From: Cycas panzhihuaensis
Taxonomy: Eukaryota > Cycadophyta
Reading direction: 5' to 3'
Assembly: GCA_023213395.1 (NCBI GenBank)
Contig: CM041465.1
Coordinates: 234,553,741-234,617,740 of the forward strand
DNA length: 64,000 nucleotides
Position 1 is the first letter of the stretch; each line of letters begins with the position of its first letter. Below, piece by piece: positions 20,600 through 33,455 of this stretch. Made by a program: the position numbers and the translations under genes. Below the pieces are notes generated by a model, which saw only the letters and a list, made by a program, of their open reading frames with translations, did not search any database and was not told where the DNA came from.

Positions 20600-23130
20600 A
20601 TAACTTTACAAAATGTCCATCATAGACATCCCAACAACCATAGTGTGGAGTCCATCTATGATCAAGAAGGACTTCCCTTTCCCAATAGGTTGGGAAAATA
20701 CCCTTTGAAAATTATAATGACCCTAATGGATAGGAATGGTCTTAGGGAGTGGAGGAATTTAAGAAGGTGGGTCATCTACAAAAATATCTATCTAAGAGTA
20801 AGAGGCTCCAATGACCTCTTTGGCTGCTTGAGACCTGGTAAGAGTGTATAAAGGGGTGGTCTCAAGCATTTGAATGACTCTCTTTCCCTTGTTATGGGAT
20901 TGAGAGGGTGAAGAGGTTTGATAACGAGAACTAAGAGGAGAGGATGAAGTTCTTATCCCCTTTCCTTTTGCCTACATAGAAGAAGGATTAGGAGATCATC
21001 CTCTATTCTAGTTCCCCTTGTTCTAAGTGTGTTAGTCTCATTCCCCATATTTAGGGAAGGGATCTCTATGGATAGGTTAGTCTAAATTAGGCTTATATGC
21101 CCATCTAAGAAAGGAGTCATGAGGAGGGTCAAGTTTTGGATCTTGCACCCAACATTACGAGTCCTCATGGAAGCACTCACCATGGATAGAACACCATTTC
21201 TTATTTGAAGAAGGTTTAGTCTTCCTAGTTTAGGAGGAGTGGATGTTTCTATTTTTGGGAGGTGCAGCTTAAGAGGCCTAGTGGACAGGTCTATGGGAGT
21301 CTAAAGGTGAAGAAGGAGTTTGGAGCTTAAGTTCCTTCATCGTATGCTTAAAGGAATGTATAACGGAAGTCAAAGGATCTAGGTCTTCTCTGTTGAATGG
21401 GTGAATGACTTTGGGGTTATTGGGGTCTTAGGTCACATGACAAAGGAGGTGCCTCTCATCACTACGATGGTTTAAGAGGTTACTTGAGACCATCTTAGAT
21501 CTTAATGGCCTCAAGTGCTAATCATTTAGGTATGGCAGAATCACACATTATTGCCCCCATTTTAAGGACTTCAATGTGGACCTCAAGGCATAAGGCATTC
21601 ACAAATATATTTATCTTTAACTCCTTGGGCAATGTAACCTTTACAGAGTGAAGAAGATTATGAAAGAGCCTCACAAAGTCATTGTTCATTTCCTCATGAC
21701 CTTGGTTAAGCGAGAGTAGATCTTTCATTCCACTCTCAAAAGGATTAGTTATGTCAAAGTAGTTGATGAATTCATCCATAAGCTATTGTAATGAATGGAT
21801 AGTGTGGTTAGGGAGGTAGTAAAACCATTTGAGGGTATCTCCCTACAAGGAACATAGAAAGAACTTCATCAAAATGTGGTCATAGGCCTAATAATTAAAG
21901 CATTCCATAAAGAAGCTCCTGACATGCTCAGTTGGATCCTATGATAAGGTCCTATCAAATTTGGGCACCTCAGGGGGATGAGATAGCAAGTTCATCCTTA
22001 TCACCACAATAGATAAAGGGGTCAACCTATAGTCAATGAAGGGGAAAACCCTTGGTTGAGCTTATGGGTTGATAAGAGAAGAAGGAGGAGGCAGGTTTAG
22101 ATATCTAAAACCCCCTTGAGAGGTTTGACTATAAGAGGGATACAGATTCCCTCCTACTTGGTGGGAAGGAACCACTCCCATTTGAGAGGGAGCTATAAAG
22201 GAGATGAATGGGTAAGAGAGCCCCCCTCCCCATTGAGGATACTCCCCTTATTGAGAAGGGACTTAGGGAAAAGAGCCTTAAGGAGGGACAAACCCTCTTT
22301 ATGAAGGCACCGTATACGAGATTGCACATGAAGATGAAAGAGATGGGTGTGGAATGGGATTTTTCCTTTATGGGCTAACAATGGGGGTGCAACACCATAT
22401 GGGTGGAGAGAGTCCACCCCATAGACAAGGAGGGGATTTCCCTTTCCATACCCCCAAGGCTAGGATGTGTATCTTGGGGGTAGGTAAAGGGAAGGATCCC
22501 TGGTTAGAGACTGATGGTGTATGGGGATTAGTCCCACATGGCCTGAAGAAGGGGGGACATGATGGTCCCCTAGGTTAGCTAATAGAGGGATGAACCATGG
22601 TTGGTTGGGATGTGACCACTTGATTGGGAGGAGATATGCTCAATTCGATTTGGGAGGTGAGTATACCTAGGACAGACCCTAGGGTGTGAGGGATACATAA
22701 AGGAGGAACAATAGGGGATGGCCCTATTGTCTCCATTAATGTAGATTGGGAGAAATAAATGAAGAAGAAGAAGGTGCCAAGCTATGCAAGATTCTTTCTA
22801 ACTACTTTGGAGGTGGTTGGAGGCTTATAGCCTAGAGCATTATTGTAATGCTTTAACAACATCTTTAGGAGGGGTTCCTATTTATTTATATGAGGTGGAA
22901 TGATCCTCATGTGAAGTAAACCCCATAGGTCCATCCTCATGAGTATTCTCACCAAGATGGTGAAACCCCATGGAAGATGACACACCCACATCATGCATGG
23001 GGAGATGATGGAAATCTAAGTGTTCTTGGTCACCTAGATAAAAGATGGGGCTATTACCCTCTTGGGTGGGACCCTAAAATGAAGTTGAGGTTTGTGGTTT
23101 GGTCTCAAAAATGCAGGCATGATATGCCCA
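20600..23130 (-). pseudogene. gag of element A
   Basis: The N-terminal end near 23130 reads SEWAYHACIF on the minus strand, matching the DWAYHAF start region of element B. The capsid block around 21779-21522 reads MDEFINYFDITNPFESGMKD and EELKINIFVNALCLEVHIEV-like sequence. Just upstream of it the frame has Leu-Gln-stop-Leu, where a second Gln (CAG) is expected. Near 21190 KWCSIHGECFH is a zinc-binding-like C-x2-H-x3-C motif shared with B. Pro/Gly-rich segments in between are low in conserved features. Many stops; same frame as protease. Confidence 0.75.
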
Positions 23131-23370
23131 TTCTGAGGGAGGGAAGAATCAGACAAAGGAAGGGAAGAATAAGGAGATTCTTCTAAAGCATGAGGGAGAC
23201 CTCATAAATGATGAAAAAATCATCGCATTCAAGATCTACCTAAAATTTTAGAAAAGAAAAGGGTTCAAAGCAAAGTAAATACATTAGGGATTTCCCAACA
23301 AGTCCAAAAGGAATAAACCAAAGGAGAAGGGTAATGTTAACATAAAGGAAATTAGAATATCCCCTTACTA

Positions 23371-23393
23371 GCAGGTCCCTAGTATGGTCGACA
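23371..23393 (-). other. primer binding site of element A
   Basis: The minus strand reads TGTCGACCATACTAGGGACC, separated from the LTR end by one base. The four related elements A, B, C and D share a consensus TGGCGACCATACTGGGGA here. Its complement ends in ...GGTCGCCA, as a tRNA 3' end would; I do not assign the tRNA. Confidence 0.75.
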
Positions 23394-24756
23394 GTGGAAG
23401 TGTGCCTCTAGGGTCACTAAGGATAAGAAAACCTAAGCCAAAACTACAATTATGACAAGGGCTTAAGGGTCTCAAGATGGAGGATAGGTCACCCACAAAG
23501 GATGTCCACACATCAGAATGTAGGTTCAGGGACCCACGAATAGCACTTAAGACTTTCCCCTTTGCACAAGGACCTTCTAGGATCTGGACTGGGCGAGGGT
23601 GTTCTTGGTTTATGAAGTAGCCTAAGGGAAAGCTCTCCTATCCTTTCAGTGAAAGGGAGGAGAGGGAAGGCCCTCTTCTAGAGAGGAGGCAGGAGGAAAA
23701 GATGGTTCCTTATGAAGTAGGAGCTTAAAATTAAGAAGAAAGAAGTGGTCAGTTCAGCGGTTAGAGAAGATTTAGTGTGTGTAGGAACCAAATCTGAAGG
23801 ATAAGATAATTAGAGAATTATATTTGAGATTACCTAAAGGGCATGCCTTTAGGGTTTGGGCTAAATATAAGGGTGGCTCATCTATGCTAAGGGTTTAGAT
23901 TATGTCCTTTATTCTAACTGTGAAATAAAGTGGCAAAAACCAAGGTATTAGCCTTGAAAAAAATTGCAAACAAATAGCAAGACTCTCTTTTAACCTCACT
24001 CTCTTTTCCTTTATCTAAAGAGGAATGATTTAAGGGAGAGTGTAAAAGAGAGAGGGGATGTATATGATTTATGAAAAAAAGAAGATGCTTTCAACCAAAT
24101 TATACTTTCCTAACTTTATCCTTGTGTGCAAGCATTCATTCAAAATATAAAGAGGTAACAGCAAGGAAAGGAAGGTTCTTTTGTTAGTTTATCCTTTTCT
24201 TTCCTAGAAAGAAAATATACCTATTCATACCACTTTCTTATGTTCATGCAAATAGGGGAGAAAAGAAAGATCTTTATTATTTTCACATGAAAAGAGAGAA
24301 AGCAAAATATAAGAATACAAGAATATAAGTATTCCCTTTACATCCCTTTACTCTTAGTGCAAATATGCAAAAAGAAGGTTATAACCAACATGCCAGCATA
24401 AGTAGATTTCTTTTAGGAAAAATGGGGAAGCAAAATAAGGGAGATAGAAGAGTTTATGAAAGGTGAACCAAGGGATATGCTGGTTGGGAGGTTTTGCATC
24501 CTTTTTCTCATATTTTCCCTCATTCATAGTTCTACATTCCAAGTCATGATGGTTGTTGTAGATGAAGTCATGAGAGGGGCTGCCTTACCTTCCCCAAAGT
24601 ATTTATAAAATAAAGAAATTTGAAAAGGGAATTAAGAAAAGAAGATGCACCAAGGAGAAACTTACCTTTTTGTTGTGACATAATCCTGCTTACCTGGGGA
24701 GAAGCCTTATCTTTTGTACAAGTGACACTTTCAAACAATAGACAAGTATATATACA

Positions 24757-24795
24757 TACACACACACACACACATACACACACACACACACACAC

Positions 24796-24836
<41 letters not shown>
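24757..24836. repeat. compound microsatellite (CA)n-(TA)n
   Basis: About 40 bp of nearly pure CA/AC repeat followed directly by about 40 bp of TA repeat. The overlapping frames on both strands that read HTHTHT, CVCVCV or YIYIYI are artefacts of the repeat. Confidence 0.97.
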
Positions 24837-24838
<2 letters not shown>

Positions 24839-25900
24839 GTCGTATTTGCCTTATCAAAGTGGAGATGATGTTTACTTTATATCCTAAAAGAAAGGAATGA
24901 AACAATATGTTATTTTCCCTTTAGACATAATAATGTCTCATAAAAATCTTTGGGAGAAAATGGGGGATTTGGGGGCGAAGAAGATGATAACCTCAAAATG
25001 GCTAGCTCTTGTGAGAGAGTCACTTGCTATACATATAGGTACTACATTAGAAGATTAGGTAGAAATCAAAAGTTTTAAGCAACTTAGAATTAAAAGCTTA
25101 CAAAAAAAATTGTAAATGCTACAAAAACTACAAATGTTACAAAGTTTTCAAAACATACAAAAGATGTAAATACCATGAAAGAAAGGGTATGGAGGTTGTT
25201 GATAAACAAGATATGTACCAGTTGAATGCAAACATTGCAAGTGCTACAAACACTATAAACATGAAAGATCATGTGCCCCAATGGGATACGCTAGCTCATG
25301 GAGCAAATATAGTGTAGGAAACCTTAAGAAGCAAAGGGCCGCCCTTAAGGAAATGGCATTAGGAGTCGAAACTCCATCCATTTTCTCCTCATGCCCTTCT
25401 CAGAAGTGTCCCAAACCCACCCAACTACTAGCTAATAGGAACCCAAGGGTTTGAGGATAGGAACTAAGGAAAGGGTAAAGGTTTTTCCTTATTTTGCCTA
25501 TAAAAAAGTAGAGCAAAGTATGTTACAAAGCATGAAATGAAAAGTGCAACTAATAAAATGAACTTATCTAGGAAAGAGTAGCAAAAAAAGACTTACTTTC
25601 AGCCATAAAAATTAGATAAACTAAGTGTTACTTTGCAAATAAGACCAAGAGAGCTAGAAACCCTGCTTCTAATGTAAAGAAGTCCTCTTTTGAAGGGAGA
25701 AAGGAGCATGAAACTTAGAAACCTCATTACTACTACTTGGTTGAGAACAAGGAGAGAAGTATCCTACTTAGAAGGACCTAATTCAGACCTACGAATTAGG
25801 ATTTTGCCCTTACAGAACCTAAAACATAGGAAGGAGAGTGAGAGTATGTGAAGAGAGCTATTTTTTCTTCGTGAGAGAGATAAAATGAATTTAAAATTAC

Positions 25901-25909
25901 GTTTTTATA
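25901..25909 (-). promoter_or_regulatory. TATA box of the element A LTR
   Basis: The minus strand reads TATAAAAAC in the same relative place as the boxes at 30287-30295 and 40565-40573 of element C. In the 3' LTR of A the equivalent is mutated to CATAAAAC. Confidence 0.6.
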
Positions 25910-26616
25910 TCCCAATTAGGTTTTCAAAGGAATTATGGTTTAGTTTAGGAAAGAGAAGACCTTCTACCATATGTCAGATTCATAATAAATGTGAATTTAG
26001 TTGTTATCTAGTGGCGATAGTCTATGGGCAGTCGCCCTATGATAAACTTCATGGCACCATGGTTATTGATGTAGTACCATGAATATTATCATGGTATGGA
26101 GAAAATTAAAAAAGACTTAGGAAATCCCCTAAAAGATCAATACCAAGGTGTAAGAATAGGGTTTGCTAGACTGGTAAGGGTATTAAGGGACTCTAGGCAG
26201 TGGTGGAGCCTCCCAAGTATGCAAAAATATAGAAAAATAAGCCCTAATAAGGATGCAAAAATGTACAAATGCACAAATAAGCTGAAAGGATGCCTTAGGG
26301 ACCATGTAAGAGGCCATAAATGAATCAAAGTGGGTTTTAGGGGCCTGTGAGTACCCGAGAATGCTAGTGAGGTGTGTCTTGGAGCTATGTAGTGCCATAG
26401 GACCATGGTCCTGAGTCGTCATAGGCTAGATCACAGCCAAAGGCATAAAGTAGGTAAGCAAACTAGGCATCGAAACATCCTATATAACAATGTCACACCA
26501 ATGGAACCTTAAAGCATCTCACCACACCATAAAGTGAACTGAGCAAGGGGTAGAGATGTATACCTATGCTTACTTGAGAGGTGTTGGATATGTCCATTAC
26601 CAATAGTTGCAAAACA

Positions 26617-27909
26617 TAAAAATAACTGTAACCACATGGATTTAAGGACTTACAATAAGTGTAACCATCTCCTTTATTTGGCCTTTAAAAATAAGTACAT
26701 AGCACTAAATAAAATGCAAAATGTAATACAAGATATAAATAAAAAAAAAAGTTCTTTTTATCTTTCTTTTTTTAGTGTGTGTTTCCTTCTCTTTTAAAAT
26801 GTAAAATAAATCCTACGAGCAAGGATAGAAGAGAGGATAAATAATAATGCACATGCAAATAAGCAAACTAATAATTTCATACCCTTTTTATTTTCAAAAT
26901 GAAACTACCATATAAATAAAAATATTTTTTTTCCTTTTTTCTTTTGCTAAAAAATAGAAGGAAAAAATATTATTTAGGGAGGGTTTCAATAATGAGCATT
27001 GGCAAATCATGTAAACCTATAATTTTTATATTTTTAGTATTTTTTTCATATGTAAAATTACCAAACTAATGCAAAATAAGGTTATTTGGTTATATAACTG
27101 TAAGAAACTAAAATTCTAGAAAATAAATTGGCCATATTTCTACTTGTCAGATCATATTATGATGAAAAAAAGTTTGTGAAATAAAATCAAATATTACAAA
27201 AATCATAAAACATGGTTATTACTCATCTTATGCTTATGGTACATGGCCAAAATCTTAGCATTCTCGTTACATAATGTGCACCCTAAGTCAGTGAGAATGG
27301 GATTGAGAAGGAGATAGGAGAAAGGACATTGTTACACTCTAAATTCTCTCAAAACTTATAATAAAAATTATATCTCCTCAACCTACAAAGAAATTGATGG
27401 CATACACCAATTATACAATATAGAGACTATGCAAATATGAAGGAATATTTGATATATTAAGTACAAAAAACTAAGCAACAAAATAATTGATAAAGTATAA
27501 GAAAGAGGGGGCTTAGAAATGGCAAAACAATTCCTTCGTATAGAGACTCACCAAGTAATACTTGGTAACTTTTATCTCTACAAAAATACTTGACCCTTGG
27601 ACAAAAGAAAATGAAGTAGAGTGAAAGCAAGATGGAAAGTAGTAAAGTAGCATGAAAGATGAAAAGAGGGAAAAAAATGCCAATAAAAGTGATGAGGGAT
27701 TATCCCATTTCAAGTATTGAAGAGGAAGCCAACGATAATGTAACTCTAGATAATGAATGCTCGAACATAAATAAGAAGTAGATTCAAGCCAAAGGTAGAA
27801 GCCAAGAGGAGGTTGGATGAGAGATTAACTAATTCTAGTAGGATTCCAATAATATAATGATAACTTCACAACTATTTTCTTGATTGCCCTTCTAGAATCA
27901 CACATTCAG
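26617..27909. other. AT-rich interval between elements A and C; nothing recognised
   Basis: Rich in A and T runs, with no domain, tRNA or clear LTR terminus. Some short A/T-rich and ATGCAAAT-like motifs resemble parts of the family LTRs, so an old LTR fragment is possible but not shown. Confidence 0.4.
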
Positions 27910-27911
27910 TA

Positions 27912-27926
27912 GGGGGGGAGGGGGGG
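27912..27926 (+). repeat. G-rich run at the LTR end (G7-A-G7)
   Basis: Two runs of seven G separated by one A, followed after TGTTAT by GGG and GG. It could fold into a G-quadruplex. In the other LTR the same place (about 38160-38170) has GGAGGGGGGAG, so the run has expanded here. Confidence 0.8.
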
Positions 27927-30286
27927 TGTTATGGGAGGAGTAACTACACTTGGATGAGGCCAAGCTAAACTATTAAACTATGGTGGCAAGAAACCTATGA
28001 CAACAAGTGAAAGCAACACCCACAAAGGGCATTCATGTGTTGGAATGCAGGTTTGAGACTCACAAATGGCACACAAACTCTTTTGAGGTGACTCTACTTC
28101 AGTTTAGAGCAATAAGCAAGTGAGGGATATCCTTAGCTTCTCAAGTAACCTCACAAGAGACCCTTATATCCTTGGATGGCCAAAGGAAGGAGGAGAGAGA
28201 GAGAGTGAGGGAATGACTCCTCGCATAGAGAGGGAGTATAGAGGGAACAACTTTAGTAGAGAAGAAGGGCAACATATGCATGTAGGAGATGAAGAAGAGG
28301 GCTAATCTCATAGATTTGATATTGGCCTAAAGGTTGCACTAAAGTGGTTTAATCAAATTGAGTGGGTAGGACTAAGAAAGTAGCCTTAGAAGGGGGACGC
28401 CCTCAAGGTACTAGGCCTAAGAAGGTCTTAGGAGTAAGGATCAATAAAGGAATGTCTCAATGTTTGTGTTCACTGGTTATAATGTAGAACAATGAAAAAA
28501 TGGTGTGGTGTATGTAACGGTATGCCCTTATATATAAAGAGGTGACTTTGCAAAGTATAAGATAATGCAAGACTCTCACTTATTTATTCACACATATGAC
28601 CTCACTCTCTTTACCTTTTGGATGCAAAATAAAGAAGAAAGGAAGGTCACAAATGATAGCTGTATGATGCAAATCATATGCAAAAGATGTAAGTTTACTC
28701 AGTAATGCAATGGGATGAGCATGCAAATATGTAAGATTCTTACTACATGCACTTTTCTATGAAAGTGAGAAAACTAGTTAACAGTAAATGACCAAAACTA
28801 GTTCTTCTCCTTTTCCTTTCTCAAATAATGTATGGGTGAAGGGGAAAAAGAGAGGGAAGAAAAGGGAATAGGGAAAGCCCAAGGTGTACCTAGAATATGA
28901 TGGCTGAAGTGGCGTTATCCTTGTTATGCTTGTCACCCTCATCTTTTTCCAATCATAGATGACGCGAGATGGTGCCAGTGAAGAAAGGAGAGGTTCCCCT
29001 TACCTTCCCCTAAGTTGAAAAGAAATGGAGAAGAAAGCAATGCAAGAAAATGCAAAAGCAAATACAACTTTAACTTAAGATTTTGAGAGAAAAAGAAGTA
29101 CTAGTTAGAAGGATGGGGGCATACCTCGTGACCTATAAATCAAACCAATTTTGCCCTTTTCCAAGGGGTGCCAAGTATACATAAGATAGATATACAATAA
29201 AACAAATAATAGGACTCATAGTTTTCAGCCAAAAGGAATGTCCCTCATCACAACATTACTTCTCATTCCTTTTATATCATTTAGTAAACAACATGGGAAA
29301 AAAGTAAGGGGCCAAAGAGAGAAGGAGGATGGATAGCCTTAGAATGGCTAACCCTTTGGATTGTATATGTTCCATGATGTCCAAGTACCAAAGAAGATGA
29401 GGCAAGGTAAATGCAAGAAACCCTTGAGATGCAAGTGGGAGAATAGGAGAAAATATTGCCAATACTATTAATGCTACAAAAGTTGTGATGTGCAACTATT
29501 GAAACCTTGATAGGGTTAAGGTAGAAGGCACAAGAAGCTACAGAATGGAGGGCTAGAATCCCCTTGTGTAGGACCTGCAAAGTTGTTCATGAGAATAACA
29601 AAGGGCTGCCTACGCTACTACCAGTAGTGGTCTTCTTTCTAACAGCCTTTTGGGAGCTCAAGGAAAGCACTAAGGAAGAAGAGATGAGGAGAGAAGGGGG
29701 TTAGACTTAAGGAGAAAGCCTACTAGGTGCAAAACCCTGCCTTTGCTCCTTTCACTCACTATGAAGATCTCTTCTTCATTGCCCCCATGCAGCAACCAGG
29801 AAGGAGCCAAGAGAAAAAAGAAAGAGATAAGCAAGATGGGATGGGTTTGCCTCTCACTTATATTAAAAACTGAAGGAAAAATGTTGTAAAAGTGCTAATA
29901 AATGATGTTTATATTGCTTAAAGAAAAGGGACAAAACATTAGCTTAGGAATACCTGCTATGGATAGATTAGAGGCAGATCTACCAGTAAAATAAGGGAGA
30001 GAGACCAACCCTATGACATTTGTAGGTGAAACCACAAAGGAGCAATAAGCTGGCAGGAGATTAGAGTGAAGAGAATGGATCTAGACTTAATGAAGCACAT
30101 GGAGCATGCCCTTCCTTTTACTTACCACGTTGCAGGCTTGCAACAGCGTATGTGGAGCTATATGAGATTGATGGTAGGATGAGACACTAGTGTAGTAGGC
30201 TCTATCCTTGTTATAGGGCTTTTGAAGAAGTGCTAGGAGAGTTGAGTGAAAGAGAGTAAGAAGAGAGGAAATGATGTTATTTTTGG

Positions 30287-30295
30287 GTTTTTATA
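30287..30295 (-). promoter_or_regulatory. TATA box, element C 3' LTR
   Basis: TATAAAAAC on the minus strand. Upstream lies a CTAATCACTCGATT dyad-like sequence that is conserved in the other LTRs of the family. Confidence 0.6.
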
Positions 30296-30793
30296 CCCAA
30301 CCCTAACTCAATCGAGTGATTAGGATTCAACTTGTGCTAGGAATACATCTCTGCCATGTGGAAATTTTGTAATAAATGCAAAATTAGCCATGAAAAATTT
30401 CAAAAATAAAATGTGACAGTCACACTCTGGTATACTTTGCGGTACTGCAAAGTTTGCAGTGATACTATGATCTTTATCACAATGTGGTAGAACATAGGCA
30501 AAAATAAAAGAAAGAGAAGGTTAGGAGCCCAAACAAAGGGGTACTTTGGGCCTAAGGGACATGACACTCTATATAAGTGGTAAGAAAGTGCTATGGGGCT
30601 TAGGAAAGCCTACAACAAATAGGTACTGAAGGTAAAATATTCATGAGAAAAGTCAATAAATAGGTGGAAGATTCCAACCAGGCCTAGGCGAGGTGCTAAG
30701 GGTCATGATACATCCATAGGTGATGGGGCTGGGCTACAAAGGCCCAAAGGTACTTGGGGACATTGTGGAGACATAAAGGAGGGTTGTGGGTCA

Positions 30794-31453
30794 CCATGGG
30801 ATATGTATACCTAGATCGATCTATAGCCCTTTTCCTTATGTAGCAGAGCACTACCCAACTTTAGAGGTACGCAGAGGGAGATCAAGCCATTGGATCAAGG
30901 CAAGGAGATAGTTGTTAGGATGAGGGAGATGAGATGCTGGTAGCAAGGCCATATCTGGTGAGTGGATTGTCCCATAGCCACCTCATTTTGTTGATTAAAA
31001 TAAACGTCATTTCATGTTTTTATTAGGTGATTTTTGGCCCCTTAAGGGCGAATTGGGATCCTCTAGAGCCTGATTTGGGCCCAGAGAGAGGGAGGACCAG
31101 GGCATTAGGTAGCCTTGGTCCTGATGGGCCTAAGTGTAGCTCACTCAGGTAAACATTTTTTGGATTTTTAGGCATAACACCCTCTTTTATAGTGGGCAAG
31201 ACTGGCCTCGCGATAAAGATTACGGTGCCATGAAGTTTGTTGCGGGCTACTGAGATAGTGCTAAAAATTTAGTGAGGCCCCTGCCAAACTCTATGGTATC
31301 ACAAAGTTTGGCATGGGGTAGGGAATACAAATAAAAAAAAGAGGGAAATTGGCCCAAAGGGATGCTAAACCTAGCTCGGAGGAGGGGAGAGGCAACCTAA
31401 GGGTAGGTAGATAGTCATAGGAGTATTCTAACTGATTATTAAGTGTTTGGCAG
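30794..31453. other. element C, 5' region of the antisense PMD gene
   Basis: Parallels 6640-7261 of A and, reversed, 58335-58930 of B. It ends with GTTTGGCAG, a 3' splice-site-like sequence, preceded by TTCTAACTGAT with a CTAAC branch-like motif. No exon can be fixed here. Confidence 0.5.
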
Positions 31454-32675
31454 GTAGTTATCATGGTGGACAACTATAAAAACAATGGAGAAGTGATGAT
31501 GAGCTTCATAGAGATGTTGACTCAGGGGGATCCATGGATCCTAGGGAGATGTAGTTTACTGAAGGTTATCAAGACACTACAGTATGCCTCAGACCATCAT
31601 CTTCTGATAGACATTGTCACCCATTAGGATTGTAGGTGGCACATATTCCACCTCCCCCAGGTAGGGGACATTGCCATCACACCAGGGGACATCTAAAGGA
31701 TCCTTGGTGTACCTACAGAAGGAGCACCAATGTCACTATGGGCATTACCTAGTAACAACAACGTGCATAGGGAGGCAACCATGTTCTTCATAGGCTAAGA
31801 CAAGTGGGAGAGGTTTAGGATACTGGTACAGAGCATGGTTATGTCATGGATTCCCTAGGTAAGGAAGTTGATCACACTAGGTATTCTGTTCCAGATTTCC
31901 CAGAAACTAAAATATAGAGATATCCTTGGTAGTTGGATGGAGATAATAAGGTGATGTGAGGTTGGGGAGAGGATGGATTGGGCCACCCTGATAGCGGTGA
32001 ACATGATTGCCTAACTAGATGCTATCAGAGTGATAGGGAGAGGAGGTTTATCTTATAGTACACTACTGCAGTGCTAGTTTTTCAACCAATTTAGAGTTAT
32101 AGCACCAGCAGGAGGGCCCAATCCCATCTCAGCATGGGCTCCCATGGTATAAAGGTGGAAGACTTAATTTAGGGGGACTGAGGATTATGCATATCTCCAA
32201 TGCTCAGTGGAGGTGACATCACTAGACCTCCTCACTATGGCAGACTATACGGTAGACCCATACAAAGGGGTGAGGTGGGACAGTGATGATGAGGAAGGCA
32301 TAGCAGGAGGTGGCCCAAGAGGTGATGATGGGGGCAATGGGGCAAGCCCATTGTAAGTAATTGGTGGTGAGGCAGGTCCATTGGGGACCACAAGAAGTGT
32401 GGCAGGGCCTTCAGGAGCTGCAAGAGGAGAGGTGGGTCCTTCAGGAGTTGTAGGGAGAGGTAGGCCACCTCGTACATTAGTTTGAAGACTAAGGGTGGTT
32501 AGGAGAGCCTGTGTAGTGGCAACGATAGTAGAGGTAGTAGTAAAGGGGGGAGGCAATACCCCAGCATGCTAGGTAGTTGGTGATGTGGTACCAGAGGAGG
32601 AGGAGGTACAAGCAGCCGAGGGAGGTCCTTAGGGGGTGATAGTCGCCAGATTAGAGGACTTGGTTCTGCTAGGAG
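31454..32675 (+). pseudogene. antisense PMD gene of element C, main exon
   Basis: On the plus strand, opposite to gag-protease. The frame reads MVDNYKNNGEVMMSFIEMLT, then LLIDIVTH, WHIFHLPQVGDIAITPGDI, ILGVPTEGAPMSLWALP, VRKLITLGILFQISQK and MDWATLIAVNM. This is the plant mobile domain with its HTFHLP-type block. A Gly/Pro-rich low-complexity region with acidic stretches follows, then a 5' splice site GTGAGAC. The few stops are mostly TAG at Gln-like positions. The frame is kept for about 400 codons, better than in element A. Confidence 0.8.
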
Positions 32676-32808
32676 GTGAGACATTACCTTTTTTCTCCTA
32701 TCCTTTGACTATCATGCATTTGATTAGTTTGCTTTTGGTTTAGTTATAAGGGTTTGCTATGCACATGGATATGCAGACTAATATATGTGACATTTGACTT
32801 GGCGGGAG
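32676..32808 (+). other. intron of the antisense PMD gene (element C)
   Basis: 133 bp, from GTGAGACATTACC to GGCGGGAG. The exon ends with one base of a split codon and the next exon supplies two (phase 1), giving LLG-V-VEMGRL. Element B has the same phase at the same place. Confidence 0.7.
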
Positions 32809-33455
32809 TAGTGGAGATGGGGAGGTTGATCAAGGTGATAGTCTGGGCGATATTCCCCTAGGCCTATGTGGAGGGGCAACCTCCTATCCAGGCAGAAGAG
32901 GAGCCACGATCAGCAGGGGTACACACAACAGTAATTACCCTATTGATCAGGGCTAGGGACATCTGGGTAAAAGAGTCTTAGGAGCACTGAGTGAGGATGG
33001 GACAACTATAGGGGGAGATAGATGGGACCTGCGCAGAGAGGGATAGCCTATGTAGTTGAGTCTAGGTGTTGGAGGCTCAGGGTGCTGGAGTAGGCAGGGA
33101 TACAGATAACTACGTCAAAGTTGTCATACTAGAGAAGTAGCTCCAAGGAGTGGAGGAGAGGCTCCGATGGATAGAGGGAGAGAGGGACTATCTCTAGGGG
33201 AGATACGATCAGTTGGTGGACCAAGTCAAATCGAGATCGACGTGGAATAGGACCTAGATGCAGACACCAACAGCAACCCTAAGGAGGCCTCAAGATAAGG
33301 GGAGCAAGGTAGGGAGCTCCTTGTGATAGAGGAGGAGCCTAAGAGGCGTGTGGTCTCTGAGGGAAGGATCTTAGTGACTAGGAGATGACACTCCATGAGC
33401 AAAGGAACACCAAAGAGCAGGGTAGGATTAGCTTTGATTGACTGGGAAAGCACCA
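32809..33455 (+). pseudogene. antisense PMD gene of element C, C-terminal exon
   Basis: VVEMGRLIKVIVWAIF, then AYVEGQPPIQAEEEPRSAGV, then TLLIRARDIWVKES and a Leu/Glu/Arg-rich stretch ending RYDQLVDQVKSRS, which looks like a coiled coil. Stops at TAG codons. The corresponding part of B reads YVEGQSPIQ and ARYDQLLD. Confidence 0.65.

Larger units (their letters stand above)
23395..26616 (-). repeat. 5' LTR of element A (A2)
   Basis: About 3.2 kb. On the minus strand it starts TGTTTTGCAAC at 26616 and ends TTCCA one base before the PBS. Its first 1.3 kb match the 3' LTR at 1-956 plus 4721-5097. A TATAAAAAC box lies on the minus strand at 25901-25909. It contains the microsatellite at 24757-24836. 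The open frames inside are not supported as genes. Confidence 0.8.
27910..30793 (-). repeat. 3' LTR of element C (C2), truncated at its 5' end
   Basis: Matches 38147-41075 of the 5' LTR. After 30793 (just past GGTCACCATGGGATATGTAT) the similarity stops and sequence of the PMD gene upstream region begins. The missing part includes the LTR start and the aRNH that should precede it. TATAAAAAC on the minus strand at 30287-30295. Confidence 0.8.

Noticed and set aside
24568-24905. Several open frames on both strands over the CA/TA microsatellite
   Set aside because: They consist of HTHT, CVCV and YIYI repeats produced by the dinucleotide repeat and have no start context or domain.
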